Origin: Alphaproteobacteria bacterium
GTDB lineage: Bacteria > Pseudomonadota > Alphaproteobacteria > Rhizobiales > Rhizobiaceae
Assembly: GCA_018823835.1 (NCBI GenBank)
Contig: JAHJHT010000009.1
Coordinates: 142,045-206,044, forward strand
Direction: 5' to 3'
Length of the DNA stretch: 64,000 nt
The translations under genes and the position numbers were made by a program. Shown here piece after piece: positions 1 to 7,977 of this stretch (its first letter is position 1; each line of letters opens with the position of its first letter). Under the pieces are notes generated by a model that was not told the DNA's origin, ran no database searches, and worked only from the letters and a program-made list of their open reading frames with translations.

Positions 1-368
1 GCGACCAGGATGGTCCAGAACGGCGTGGTGGCGTTGAGCACGGAGGCGAGGCCGGCGCCCATCTCGGTCTGGCCGGCAAAGATCAGCGAGAAGGGGATGA
101 CGTTGTTGAGGACCGCGAGCACGAAGAAGCTGCCGGCGAGCGGCAGGACGCGCGCGAAGGAGGGACCGCGCACGGCGAGAAAGACGTGGAGCGCGGCGGC
201 GGCGATCGCGACGCGGAAGAGCACCAGCGTCAGTGGGTGGATCTCGGCGACGGCGATGCGGGCAAAGAAGAAGGAACCGCCCCAGATGGCGCCGAGCAGC
301 AGCAGTTGGCCCCAGTTGAAGAGCGACATCGTGGGCTGGCTTGCCCTGTCTGGCGTGACGGCGGTCAT
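1..368 (-). CDS. EamA/DMT-family transporter, N-terminal part (truncated by window edge)
   Basis: On the complementary strand an open frame starts at the ATG at 368-366 and runs off the left end, giving about 122 residues. They include a hydrophobic first helix with the IWGGSFFFAR motif typical of the first EamA repeat, then further helices (VLFRVAIAAAALHVFLA, SFFVLAVLNNVIPFSLIFAG). EamA/DMT proteins are ten-helix inner-membrane exporters or permeases for small metabolites; the substrate cannot be inferred. The gene is divergent from the decarboxylase at 558, with about 190 bp between them for promoters. Only the N-terminal half is visible, so the C-terminal repeat is not confirmed. Confidence 0.8.
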   Translation of the reverse strand, partial: MTAVTPDRASQPTMSLFNWGQLLLLGAIWGGSFFFARIAVAEIHPLTLVLFRVAIAAAALHVFLAVRGPSFARVLPLAGSFFVLAVLNNVIPFSLIFAGQTEMGAGLASVLNATTPFWTILV

Positions 369-557
369 GAAACGGGCTCCGGCGCGAAGTCGAGGATGTT
401 GCTAGCCCCGCTGCGGACCGGACGCCACCCGTTTCCTGCGCCTGATGCAACGGTTTTCGCGTGCTGGCCGGAGTGCCGGAAACGCCGTTCGATGCGGGAA
501 GCGATTTCAAAGCGGGCCGGGTTGCTTTAGATAGCGGAAGCCACCCGAGGAGTGCCC

Positions 558-1778
558 ATGCAACGATTCGAGAATGCCCGTGAGGCCGCGCTTGCGCTTC
601 GGCCCGACGATTCGGTCTACTGCTTCCACCCGGAAGTTCTGAAGGCCGACGCGCGGCAGTTCATGTCGATGTTTCCCGGCAAGACCGCTTATGCGGTGAA
701 GACGAACGGCGAGCCGATGGTGCTGCAGGCGCTGGTCGAGGCCGGCGTGACGGCCTTCGACGTGGCTTCGCCCGGCGAGTTCGCGGCGGTGCGCGCCGTC
801 TCGCCCGACGCCGAGATGCTCTACATGCATCCGGTGAAGGCGCAGTCGGACATCAAGCTGGCACTGGAAAAATACGGCATCCGCGTCATCGCGGTCGACC
901 ACGAGGACGAGATCACCAAGGTGACGCGCGTGGTGCGCGCCCTCGACATCGACCCGGGCTCGATGACGGTGTTCGTGCGGGTGCAGACCAAGGGGGCGGC
1001 GGCCTACGAGCTGTCGAAGAAATTCGGCGCCGGGCCGGCGCATGCGGTGGAACTGTGCCAGCGGCTGAAGAAGATCGGCTACAAGGTGGGGCTGTGCTTC
1101 CATGTCGGCAGCCAGATCGAGGACCCCGACACCTACGAGAGGGCGCTGGCCTCGGTCGACTGGGTGCGCAACCGCATCGGCTTCGAGCTGTCCGAGCTCG
1201 ATGTCGGCGGCGGCTTCCCGGCCGAATACGGGCGCGATCCGAACAGCAAGAAGCCGGAAATGCCGTCGCTCGGGCAGATCATGTCGCGGCTGCGCGGCGA
1301 CATCGAGGAATATCAGTTCGCCGACATGCCGCTGGTCGCCGAGCCCGGCCGCGTGATCGTGGCGCGCGCCTTCTCGCTGATCGTCAGGGTGCTCCTGCGC
1401 AAGGGCAAGCGGCTCTACATCAATGACGGCATCTGGGCGTCGCTGTCGGATTCCTGGGTCGGCAAGATCACGCTGCCGGCGCGCTTCATTCCCGACCCGG
1501 CCATCCGCTCGCGCAACGGCAGTGAGAAGAACATCGTGCCGTTCAAGGTGTGCGGCGCGACCTGTGATTCTGTCGACATTCTGTCGCGGCCGTTCTGGCT
1601 GCCGGAGACGGTGGACACGGGCGACTGGATCGAAATCGGCCATATCGGCGCCTATTCGCTGTCGCTGAGGACCCGCTTCAACGGATTTTATCCCGACACA
1701 TTCGTCGAGGTGACAACGCCATTCGACGAAGGCGATGCGCCACAGGGCTTTGCCAGCCTGGAGACGATGGCGGATTAG
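558..1778 (+). CDS. Fold-type III PLP-dependent decarboxylase (ornithine/lysine/diaminopimelate decarboxylase family)
   Basis: 406 aa. The order of motifs is that of group IV amino-acid decarboxylases: YAVKTN near residue 45 supplies the PLP-binding lysine, HVGSQ and DVGGGFP bind cofactor, EPGR binds the phosphate, and CGATCDSVD near the C-terminus carries the catalytic cysteine found in ornithine/lysine decarboxylases. It probably decarboxylates ornithine or lysine for polyamine synthesis. Diaminopimelate decarboxylase is less likely because that enzyme usually has an EPGRS...GPxCESgD pattern and sits near other lysine genes. A GTG at 552 is in frame, but the GAGG at 547-550 is better spaced for the ATG at 558. 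A transporter gene follows about 100 bp downstream. Confidence 0.85.
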   Translation: MQRFENAREAALALRPDDSVYCFHPEVLKADARQFMSMFPGKTAYAVKTNGEPMVLQALVEAGVTAFDVASPGEFAAVRAVSPDAEMLYMHPVKAQSDIKLALEKYGIRVIAVDHEDEITKVTRVVRALDIDPGSMTVFVRVQTKGAAAYELSKKFGAGPAHAVELCQRLKKIGYKVGLCFHVGSQIEDPDTYERALASVDWVRNRIGFELSELDVGGGFPAEYGRDPNSKKPEMPSLGQIMSRLRGDIEEYQFADMPLVAEPGRVIVARAFSLIVRVLLRKGKRLYINDGIWASLSDSWVGKITLPARFIPDPAIRSRNGSEKNIVPFKVCGATCDSVDILSRPFWLPETVDTGDWIEIGHIGAYSLSLRTRFNGFYPDTFVEVTTPFDEGDAPQGFASLETMAD

Positions 1779-1884
1779 GCGCGGCTGCCGGGCCGCTTGC
1801 CAGCTCGTCGCTAGGCAGCCCGCCCTAAGCCGACGAGGCGACTTCAGCGATGTTCCGGCGCGTTTCGGATGCTATTGTGCGGCC

Positions 1885-2943
1885 ATGCGGTCCTCCCATT
1901 CCCATCTTTGGCCCGGCGTGCCGCTGGCGCTCGGCTCGGCTGTCCTGTTTGGCGCCGCCGCGCCGCTCGCCAAGCTGCTTCTCGGCAAAGTCGACTCCTG
2001 GCTGCTGGCTGGCATTCTCTATGTCGGCGCTGGCATCGGGCTCGCGATCTTCCATTTCGGGCGCAAGGCCTTCGGGCTGGAGCCGGTCGAGGCGCCACTT
2101 TCTAGAGCTGACCTGCCCTGGCTTGCGGCCGTCATCGTCATAGGCGGTGGGGTGGGTCCGCTGCTCCTGGTGTTCGGCCTTTCGCTGACGTCGGCGGCGT
2201 CGGGGTCGCTACTGCTCAATCTCGAAGGCCTGGCGACGATGGCGATCGCGTGGGTCGTGTTCCGGGAGAACGTCGACCGCCGGCTGCTGCTCGGCGCCTT
2301 CAGCATCCTGGCTGGTGCGGTGCTGCTGACCTGGAACGGCGAGCGGCTGGAGCTCGACATGGGCGGGCTCCTGATCGCCGGCGCCTGCCTCGCCTGGGGC
2401 ATCGACAACAATTTGACGCGCAAGCTGTCGTCGGCCGATCCGGTGCAGATCGCCATACTCAAGGGGCTGGTTGCGGGTGCCGTCAACCTCGTCATCGCCT
2501 TCTGGTTCGGCGCGGCGATGCCGCCGCCGGGTTATGCCTTTGGCGGCGCGGTGGTCGGCTTCCTGGCGGTCGGCGTCAGCTTGGTGATGTTCATGCTGGG
2601 GCTTCGCCATCTCGGCACGGCACGCACCGGCGCCTATTTCTCGCTGGCACCCTTCATCGGAGCGGCCGTCGCCTTTGGACTTTTCGGCGAAGAGCTGTCG
2701 GCGCATTTCGTAGTGGCGGCGTTGCTGATGGCGTTCGGCTTGTGGCTGCATCTCAACGAGAGGCACGACCACGAGCACGAGCACGAGGCGATGGAGCACG
2801 AGCATGCGCATGTGCATGACGAACACCACACGCATTTCCATCCCGAGCCGGTGAGCGAGCCGCATTCGCACTGGCACCGCCATGCGCCGATGCGACACAT
2901 GCATCCGCACTACCCCGACCTGCACCACCGCCACGAGCACTGA
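1885..2943 (+). CDS. EamA/DMT-family transporter with histidine-rich C-terminal tail
   Basis: 352 aa. Residues 1-290 form about ten hydrophobic helices in two EamA repeats (GSAVLFGAAAPLAK at the start of repeat 1, LLIAGACLAWGIDNNLTRK at the start of repeat 2). The last about 60 residues are a hydrophilic tail with 23 histidines in patterns such as HDHEHEHE and HVHDEHHTH. Such tails bind Zn, Ni or Co in other metal-handling proteins, so a metal-linked role is possible but inferred. The ATG at 1885 is chosen because it immediately precedes the first helix; the frame is open further upstream. It follows the decarboxylase and converges with the transglycosylase at 2995. Confidence 0.8.
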   Translation: MRSSHSHLWPGVPLALGSAVLFGAAAPLAKLLLGKVDSWLLAGILYVGAGIGLAIFHFGRKAFGLEPVEAPLSRADLPWLAAVIVIGGGVGPLLLVFGLSLTSAASGSLLLNLEGLATMAIAWVVFRENVDRRLLLGAFSILAGAVLLTWNGERLELDMGGLLIAGACLAWGIDNNLTRKLSSADPVQIAILKGLVAGAVNLVIAFWFGAAMPPPGYAFGGAVVGFLAVGVSLVMFMLGLRHLGTARTGAYFSLAPFIGAAVAFGLFGEELSAHFVVAALLMAFGLWLHLNERHDHEHEHEAMEHEHAHVHDEHHTHFHPEPVSEPHSHWHRHAPMRHMHPHYPDLHHRHEH

Positions 2944-2994
2944 GGCCTGGATAAGCGCCCGCTGAGAGCGTGCTTGCAGCCGCTCCTATCGTGT

Positions 2995-4173
2995 CTAGAG
3001 ATTGGCCAGTAGCGCAGGTGTCGGCCAGCCGTCGACCGGCAGGCCGAGGCGGGCCTGTTCCTGGCGCACGGCTTCACGGGTGTTGGTGCCCAAGATGCCG
3101 TCGATGCCGCCAACGTCGTAGCCGCGGTCAACCAGCTTCTGCTGCAGCAGCTTCATGCTTTCGCCCACCAGTCCCTCCTCGGGATTGCGGCGCTCGAACT
3201 GCGGATCGCCCGCAAGACGCGCGGCGAGGTGGGCGGCCGTCAGCGTGTAGATGAAGGACTGGTTCCACTGCAGGTAGATGTCGTAATTGTCGTAGGTCAG
3301 GAAGGCCGGGCCCTTGTGGCCCATCGGCAATACGAGGCCGGCCTGCAGGCCATTGTCGGCGAGCGGGCTGCCGTCACGGTTCGTCACGCCCCATTCGGCC
3401 CATTTCGACAGCGGCAGCTTGTTGGTGCGGCCGGTCTGGTCCCACGGCATCGCCTCGGGCACGCTGACTTCCTGCATCCAGGGTTCGCCGCGCTTCCATC
3501 CGCGATGCTGGATCTTGTTGGCGGTGGTCATGATGACGTCGGGCGCGCTGCCGCGCAGGTCCACCACGCCGTCGCCGTCGCCGTCGATGCCGCGCAGCAG
3601 ATAGTCCGAGGGCAGGATCTGCGTCTGGCCGATCTCGCCGGCCCAGGCGCCCTTGGTGTCGGCGGGCAGGATGCCGCGGTCGATCAGGGTCAGCAGCGGC
3701 ACGAGCTGCGGCCGGAAAAGCTCCGGCCGGCGGCAGTCATGCGCAAGCGTGGTGACGGCGTTCAGCGTGTTGAAATCGCCCTGAACGGCGCCGAAATCGG
3801 TCTCAAGCGCCCAGAAGGCCGCGATGACGGGACCGGGCACGCCGAATTCCTGCTCGGCGCGGGCAAAGACGTCGGCATATTTCTTCAGGTTGGCGGCGCC
3901 GTTCTTCAGCCGGTAGTCGTTGATCATGCGGCCGGAGAACTCGGCAAAGGTCTGGTTGAACACGCCCTGTGCGCGGTCGCGATCGAGCACTTTCTGATCG
4001 ATCGAAGCGCGGGAAAGCGCGGCAAGGCCGGTCTCTCCGACGCCGGCGGCAATGGCCTCCGCCTTGACGCCGTCGCGCCAGGCAGCGAAGTCGCCGCCGC
4101 ACTCCTGCGCCAGGACGGGAGCGGGAGACATCAACATCAGGAATGCCGCAAGCGTTCCGGTGGGCAATCCCAT
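2995..4173 (-). CDS. Lytic murein transglycosylase, MltB family, with peptidoglycan-binding domain
   Basis: 392 aa. A Sec signal peptide is visible at residues 1-23 (hydrophobic core, cleavage near PVLA-QE). The SLT_2/MltB domain follows, with the catalytic glutamate in FWALETDFG near residue 120 and the Q-T-Q-I-LPSDYL motif. The last 60 residues form a PG_binding_1 domain (VGGIDGILGTNTREAVRQ). The enzyme should cleave MurNAc-GlcNAc bonds in the periplasm with 1,6-anhydro product. The ATG at 4173 lies 7 nt after GAGGAG; a TTG two codons upstream is too close to that site. The GH25 gene lies 67 bp upstream on the same strand, so the two may form a wall-hydrolase unit. Confidence 0.9.
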   Translation of the reverse strand: MGLPTGTLAAFLMLMSPAPVLAQECGGDFAAWRDGVKAEAIAAGVGETGLAALSRASIDQKVLDRDRAQGVFNQTFAEFSGRMINDYRLKNGAANLKKYADVFARAEQEFGVPGPVIAAFWALETDFGAVQGDFNTLNAVTTLAHDCRRPELFRPQLVPLLTLIDRGILPADTKGAWAGEIGQTQILPSDYLLRGIDGDGDGVVDLRGSAPDVIMTTANKIQHRGWKRGEPWMQEVSVPEAMPWDQTGRTNKLPLSKWAEWGVTNRDGSPLADNGLQAGLVLPMGHKGPAFLTYDNYDIYLQWNQSFIYTLTAAHLAARLAGDPQFERRNPEEGLVGESMKLLQQKLVDRGYDVGGIDGILGTNTREAVRQEQARLGLPVDGWPTPALLANL

Positions 4174-4240
4174 GGGCAATCTCCTCGTTGAGCCTGGTCT
4201 CTAATGGATGGAAGGCGAAATCGATCCGTGGCCGGATGTA

Positions 4241-5092
4241 TCAGGCAGCGTTTGCCTTGAGCCACTTCTTCCATGCGCGCGTGTCGCCGTTGAAGACATT
4301 GATGTCGGCGTCGCCGCGGATGCCGGGAATGACGCCCGTGCCGGTGTACTGCCAGAAGGTGAAGGGGTGGTCGCCATACCTGGCGGTCGGATGGCCGGCA
4401 ACGGAGCGCACCCAGTAGGGATAGCCGCGGAAGCCGGACAGGCCGTTGTCTTCGAAGAAGTCGACGGAGGTGTAGATGATCGGCTTCTTGCCGTAATGCT
4501 TCTCGACGATCTGCAGGAAGATGCGCATCTCGCTGCGCACGGTGGCCGGGTCGGGCCTGAGCTTGCAGGTCGGCGACTGCGGATTCCATTCCATGTCGAG
4601 GACGGGCGGCAGCGCGCCCTTTTCCTTGGGAACGTTGTCGATGAACCAGCGCGCCTGCTCGGCGGCCGGGCGGCAGAAGTAGTAGAAATGATAGGCGGCA
4701 CGCGGCACGCCGGCTGCCTTCGCCTTGCGCCAGTGCTCGGCAAAGAGGTCGTCGACGCGGTCGCCGCCCTCGGTCGCCTTGATGAAGGCGAAGGAGACGC
4801 CGCTGGTCCTGGCCTTGTGCCAGTCGACGGAGCCCTGATATTTCGACACGTCTGTGCCGTGAACGGCATAGTTCCACGGCGCGCCGCCTTCCCACTTGTG
4901 CGGGTCGCTGTCGGAGAAGCGCGGATGGGTGGCGGCGACCCCGGTCGAGCTGGTGGTGGCGGAAAAGTCCGGCGTCAGCGCATCGACGGTGGAGCAGGCC
5001 GACAGCGCAGCCAGCAGAGCAAGACCCGCCGCGGCGCGCAGCGCGCGGCCCGCCAGGCCAAGTGAAGCGTCGTGCACATTCCGGTTCAGCAT
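4241..5092 (-). CDS. GH25 lysozyme (1,4-beta-N-acetylmuramidase), probable lipoprotein
   Basis: 283 aa. The N-terminus has a signal sequence ending in a lipobox (LSAC, Cys near residue 33), suggesting an envelope-anchored lipoprotein. The GH25 fold begins at HGTDVSKYQG (catalytic Asp) and contains VLDMEWN (the DxE motif with the catalytic acid), FAFIKATEGG and FWQYTGTG, in the family order. Length fits a single GH25 domain. It is upstream of, and co-directional with, the MltB-type gene, so both probably act on peptidoglycan. A TATAAT sequence lies 51 nt upstream of the start on the coding strand. Confidence 0.9.
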   Translation of the reverse strand: MLNRNVHDASLGLAGRALRAAAGLALLAALSACSTVDALTPDFSATTSSTGVAATHPRFSDSDPHKWEGGAPWNYAVHGTDVSKYQGSVDWHKARTSGVSFAFIKATEGGDRVDDLFAEHWRKAKAAGVPRAAYHFYYFCRPAAEQARWFIDNVPKEKGALPPVLDMEWNPQSPTCKLRPDPATVRSEMRIFLQIVEKHYGKKPIIYTSVDFFEDNGLSGFRGYPYWVRSVAGHPTARYGDHPFTFWQYTGTGVIPGIRGDADINVFNGDTRAWKKWLKANAA

Positions 5093-5142
5093 CTGTCCCC
5101 AAGACCCCCGAAGCGGCTCGAACGCCGCTGGAACCGCTCCGC

Positions 5143-5148
5143 ATTATA
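5143..5148 (-). promoter_or_regulatory. Candidate -10 element for the GH25 gene
   Basis: On the complementary strand these six bases read TATAAT, a perfect sigma-70 -10, 51 nt upstream of the lysozyme start codon. The hexamer at the expected -35 distance (GTGATG) is a poor match, so the assignment is tentative. Confidence 0.35.
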
Positions 5149-5299
5149 GCAGAGCCGGCTCCCTTCATCACCCATCATGGTTGACAATCGGTTGATTGCG
5201 CGCCCCCGCATCGAATTCGATGCCTGACGATTGGCGGCAGATAAATGGCCAAAACATGGCAGGAGGCGGGATGCGGCGGCTGCCGCGCTGCCCGGCACA

Positions 5300-5956
5300 T
5301 CAGGCCAGGCGGGCCACCGCATGGACGGCGTAGCCGCGATAAAGCGTTTCATAGCGAAGGGTTGCGCCGATGCGCTGGCATTCCGATTCAAGCACTTCGC
5401 GCAGAGAATCGCGCGGCGTGACGTGGAAACGGGCGAGCCAGGCGCGCAAGGCGCTGCGGAACCAGGCGGGGAGTCTTTCCTGGCCACCGAAATCGACGAT
5501 GTGGAGCGAGCCGCCGGGGGCCAGTGCGTCGAATGCCGCGACGACCGTGCGGCGCCAGGGCGGAATCATCGACAGCGAATAGGAGATGACGACGCGGTCG
5601 AAGCCGTCGCGGCCGAAGAGGCCTTCCGCATCGAAGGCGCAGGCATCGCCGTGGGCCAGCGTGACGCGGTCGGCGAGATTGCCGCGCCGGATGGCGGCTG
5701 CGGCGGTCTCCAGCATGCCGGCCGAGATGTCGAGGCCAAAGAGCCGCGCGGCGGGATAGGCGCGGGCGATCAGCGCCAGGTTGCGCCCAGTGCCGCAGCC
5801 AAGTTCCAGCACGGCGCCGCCCTCAGGCACGTCGAGCTCCGCGATCAGCCGGTCGCGGCCGAGCAGATAATATTTGCGGGTCAGGTCGTAGATGTGGCGC
5901 TGATAGCGGTAGACGCCGTCCATCAGGGCCGCATGCGAGGGGGCAAGCGTGCTCAT
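5300..5956 (-). CDS. btaB: SAM-dependent methyltransferase BtaB (betaine lipid synthesis)
   Basis: 218 aa, class I methyltransferase fold with the SAM-binding motif VLELGCGTGRN near residue 47, an acidic residue after beta-2 (FGLDIS) and GDACAFD. Its start ATG overlaps the stop of btaA (ATGA), so the two are translationally coupled. In Rhodobacter and Sinorhizobium, BtaB trimethylates the homoserine head group made by BtaA, forming diacylglyceryl-N,N,N-trimethylhomoserine (DGTS), a phosphorus-free membrane lipid. The assignment rests mainly on coupling to a clear BtaA, as the sequence alone fits many methyltransferases. Confidence 0.88.
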   Translation of the reverse strand: MSTLAPSHAALMDGVYRYQRHIYDLTRKYYLLGRDRLIAELDVPEGGAVLELGCGTGRNLALIARAYPAARLFGLDISAGMLETAAAAIRRGNLADRVTLAHGDACAFDAEGLFGRDGFDRVVISYSLSMIPPWRRTVVAAFDALAPGGSLHIVDFGGQERLPAWFRSALRAWLARFHVTPRDSLREVLESECQRIGATLRYETLYRGYAVHAVARLA

Positions 5957-7200
5957 CAGGCGTTCTTCACATAGAGGTGGAAGCCGCCATAGATGGCCGA
6001 GCGATCGCGCGCGCCGTGGCTGCGCGACGCGTCGTGATCGTAGCGCCACTGGTCGAGAAGGGCCGCAGAGACGCGGCCGGGCAGGAGCGTCTCCTCTGCG
6101 GCGGTGCGGAATATGACGCGGGCTCCGGGGGCGGCGGTGCGGGTGATCTCTGTCCACAGCGCATTGAGCTGGTCGTCGCTCATCCAGTCCTGCGCGTCGA
6201 GCAGCACGAAACGGTCGACCGAGCCGGCCGGCTTGCCGGCGAGCAGTTCGGTGAAGTTGACGTGGTGGACGGCGACGCGATCGGCGTTGGCCTTGAGCGT
6301 CTCGTAATTGGCCTGTTCCAGGTAGGCGGGCAGGGCGGCCTCGCCAGGTGCCGGGTAGCGGCGGGCGAAGGCCTGCCAGGCAAAGTAGTTCTTCTTCAGC
6401 GGGAAATGGCAGGCGAGCTTTTCCAGCCGGGCGCTGAGCACGCTTTCCATTGTGCCGTCGCCAGAAGTGATGAGGGAATCATACTGGGCCGGCGGGATGC
6501 CGAGGCCGAAGAGCGAAGACTTGCGCGACAACACCATGCGGATCAGCCGGGCGTTGAAGACGGGCGCAAACTCCTCCTCGAAGAAGCGGCGCTGGTCGCC
6601 TAGATTTTTGGAAGCGATGATGCGGGTGGGGTCGACGCCGTAGAGCCGCGCCGCGAAATGGGCGGAGCCGATGAAGAAGCCGAGCAGGCCGGTCTGGTAG
6701 AAGTTGCCCTCGAAGGCGCGGATGCGCTTCCTGCCCCGCCAGTTGCGTCCCTCCCAGTAGCGGCGGGTGTCGGCATCGAGCTGCGGCGCGAGGAAGCGCT
6801 GATAGGCCTGGGTATTTGCCCTGTTGCCGGCCTCGCCGAAGAAGCGGAACAGGTCGGCCTGCGACGGCAGGTGCCGGACCGCCGCGAGCTTCAGGCGATT
6901 CAGCGCGATGTGCGCGGCATTGAGGTCGACGGCGTCGATGCGGGCCGGCGATCGGGTCAGGTAGGCGAGAACGTTGCAGCCGCCGGACGCGATGGTGACG
7001 ACGCGGTGGCCCTCGCCAAGCGCCATGGCCTCGATGTCCACGTCGGGGTCTTCCCATATCTGCGGATAGACAAGGCCGGTGAAGAGGAGCGCGAAGAGAC
7101 GTTCGGAGAGGCCCGCCCTGGAGAGCGCCCTGTTCCGGTATACGGCCTGGCCGACCTGGCGGTTCCTGCGAAGGCCGATATCACTGGAAAGGTCGGTCAT
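5956..7200 (-). CDS. btaA: BtaA, SAM:diacylglycerol 3-amino-3-carboxypropyl transferase (DUF3419)
   Basis: 414 aa, full length for the DUF3419/BtaA family. Motifs include YPQIWEDPDVDIEAMAL near residue 47, VVTIASGGCNVLAYL (SAM-binding loop), VDLNAAHIAL, and the C-terminal FVLLDAQDWM region. BtaA transfers the aminocarboxypropyl group of SAM to diacylglycerol, the first step of DGTS synthesis at the cytoplasmic membrane. btaB follows with an ATGA overlap. In rhizobia this pair is induced by phosphate starvation through PhoB; a Pho-box-like repeat lies about 60 bp upstream of this start. Confidence 0.93.
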   Translation of the reverse strand: MTDLSSDIGLRRNRQVGQAVYRNRALSRAGLSERLFALLFTGLVYPQIWEDPDVDIEAMALGEGHRVVTIASGGCNVLAYLTRSPARIDAVDLNAAHIALNRLKLAAVRHLPSQADLFRFFGEAGNRANTQAYQRFLAPQLDADTRRYWEGRNWRGRKRIRAFEGNFYQTGLLGFFIGSAHFAARLYGVDPTRIIASKNLGDQRRFFEEEFAPVFNARLIRMVLSRKSSLFGLGIPPAQYDSLITSGDGTMESVLSARLEKLACHFPLKKNYFAWQAFARRYPAPGEAALPAYLEQANYETLKANADRVAVHHVNFTELLAGKPAGSVDRFVLLDAQDWMSDDQLNALWTEITRTAAPGARVIFRTAAEETLLPGRVSAALLDQWRYDHDASRSHGARDRSAIYGGFHLYVKNA

Positions 7201-7258
7201 GGCGCGAATCCCGTCTAGGACTGTTCGGACCGGGCTAGCGCGGCTTCATTACGGGCAG

Positions 7259-7276
7259 GTGACGGTGTTGCGACAG
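7259..7276 (-). promoter_or_regulatory. Candidate Pho box (PhoB site) upstream of btaAB
   Basis: Read on the btaA coding strand this is CTGTCGC-AACA-CCGTCAC, two 7-bp direct repeats 4 bp apart. The classic Pho box is CTGTCAT-N4-CTGTCAT, so each half matches at 5 of 7 bases. It ends 59 nt before the btaA start codon. The geometry and the known phosphate control of btaAB support it; binding is inferred. Confidence 0.55.
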
Positions 7277-7347
7277 TCCTGTGATGGTTGCAGGAGGGGA
7301 CGGGTTTCGCACATGTTTGGCGCACGACTCGATCCTTGGAGGTTTCC

Positions 7348-7737
7348 ATGTCCCGACACGATTTCGACCCCGCTACCGTGACGCCGGACGGTCGGCCGCC
7401 GGCAAAGGCGCGGCTGTTCGACGGATCCGTCGAAGGTCCCCATCGCGGTTCCGTCAACGGCGAGAGCCTCGGAGCGCAGGTGACCATCCTCACCTATGGC
7501 AATGACGAACCGGGCAAGGGACCGGTGTTGCATGTGCACCCCTATGACGAGGTCTTCGTCGTGCAGCAGGGCCACGCGCGCTTCTTCGTCGGCGAGGCGG
7601 TGATCGACGCCGAGGCTGGCGAGACGGTGCTCGGCCCGGCCGGGGTGCCGCACCGCTTCATCAATCTCGGACCCGGACGCTTGCAGACGCTCGACATTCA
7701 CATGTCGCCGCGCTGGATCCAGACCAACCTGGAGTAG
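7348..7737 (+). CDS. Single-domain cupin protein
   Basis: 129 aa. The conserved cupin motif 1 is seen as HVHPYDEVFVVQQGHARFFVG (two His and one Glu that normally bind a metal), followed by motif 2 (GPAGVPHRFINLG). Small cupins range from sugar isomerases to dioxygenases to ligand sensors; nothing here fixes the reaction. The ATG at 7348 is chosen because GGAGG lies at 7338-7342. The gene is divergent from btaA and shares its 147-bp upstream region. Confidence 0.8.
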   Translation: MSRHDFDPATVTPDGRPPAKARLFDGSVEGPHRGSVNGESLGAQVTILTYGNDEPGKGPVLHVHPYDEVFVVQQGHARFFVGEAVIDAEAGETVLGPAGVPHRFINLGPGRLQTLDIHMSPRWIQTNLE

Positions 7738-7977
7738 ACGGGCGTTCCGCCCGGGGAGGCGGACCCCTCCAAGATCGCGAGACGACGAAACGCAACTCAG
7801 GGTGGGTGCGGCTGTCGGCAGTTCCGACGCGCCGATGCGGCGGGCCTCGATGCACGTAAAAATTGCATGATGCCATCTTTACAAGTATAGAGAGTATAAA
7901 TTAGAGTTCTGCAATCCAAGATAGAAACAGTCAGGGAGCCCCTGGCAGGGACTTTCCGACGGGGTCAGGAGGGTTGC

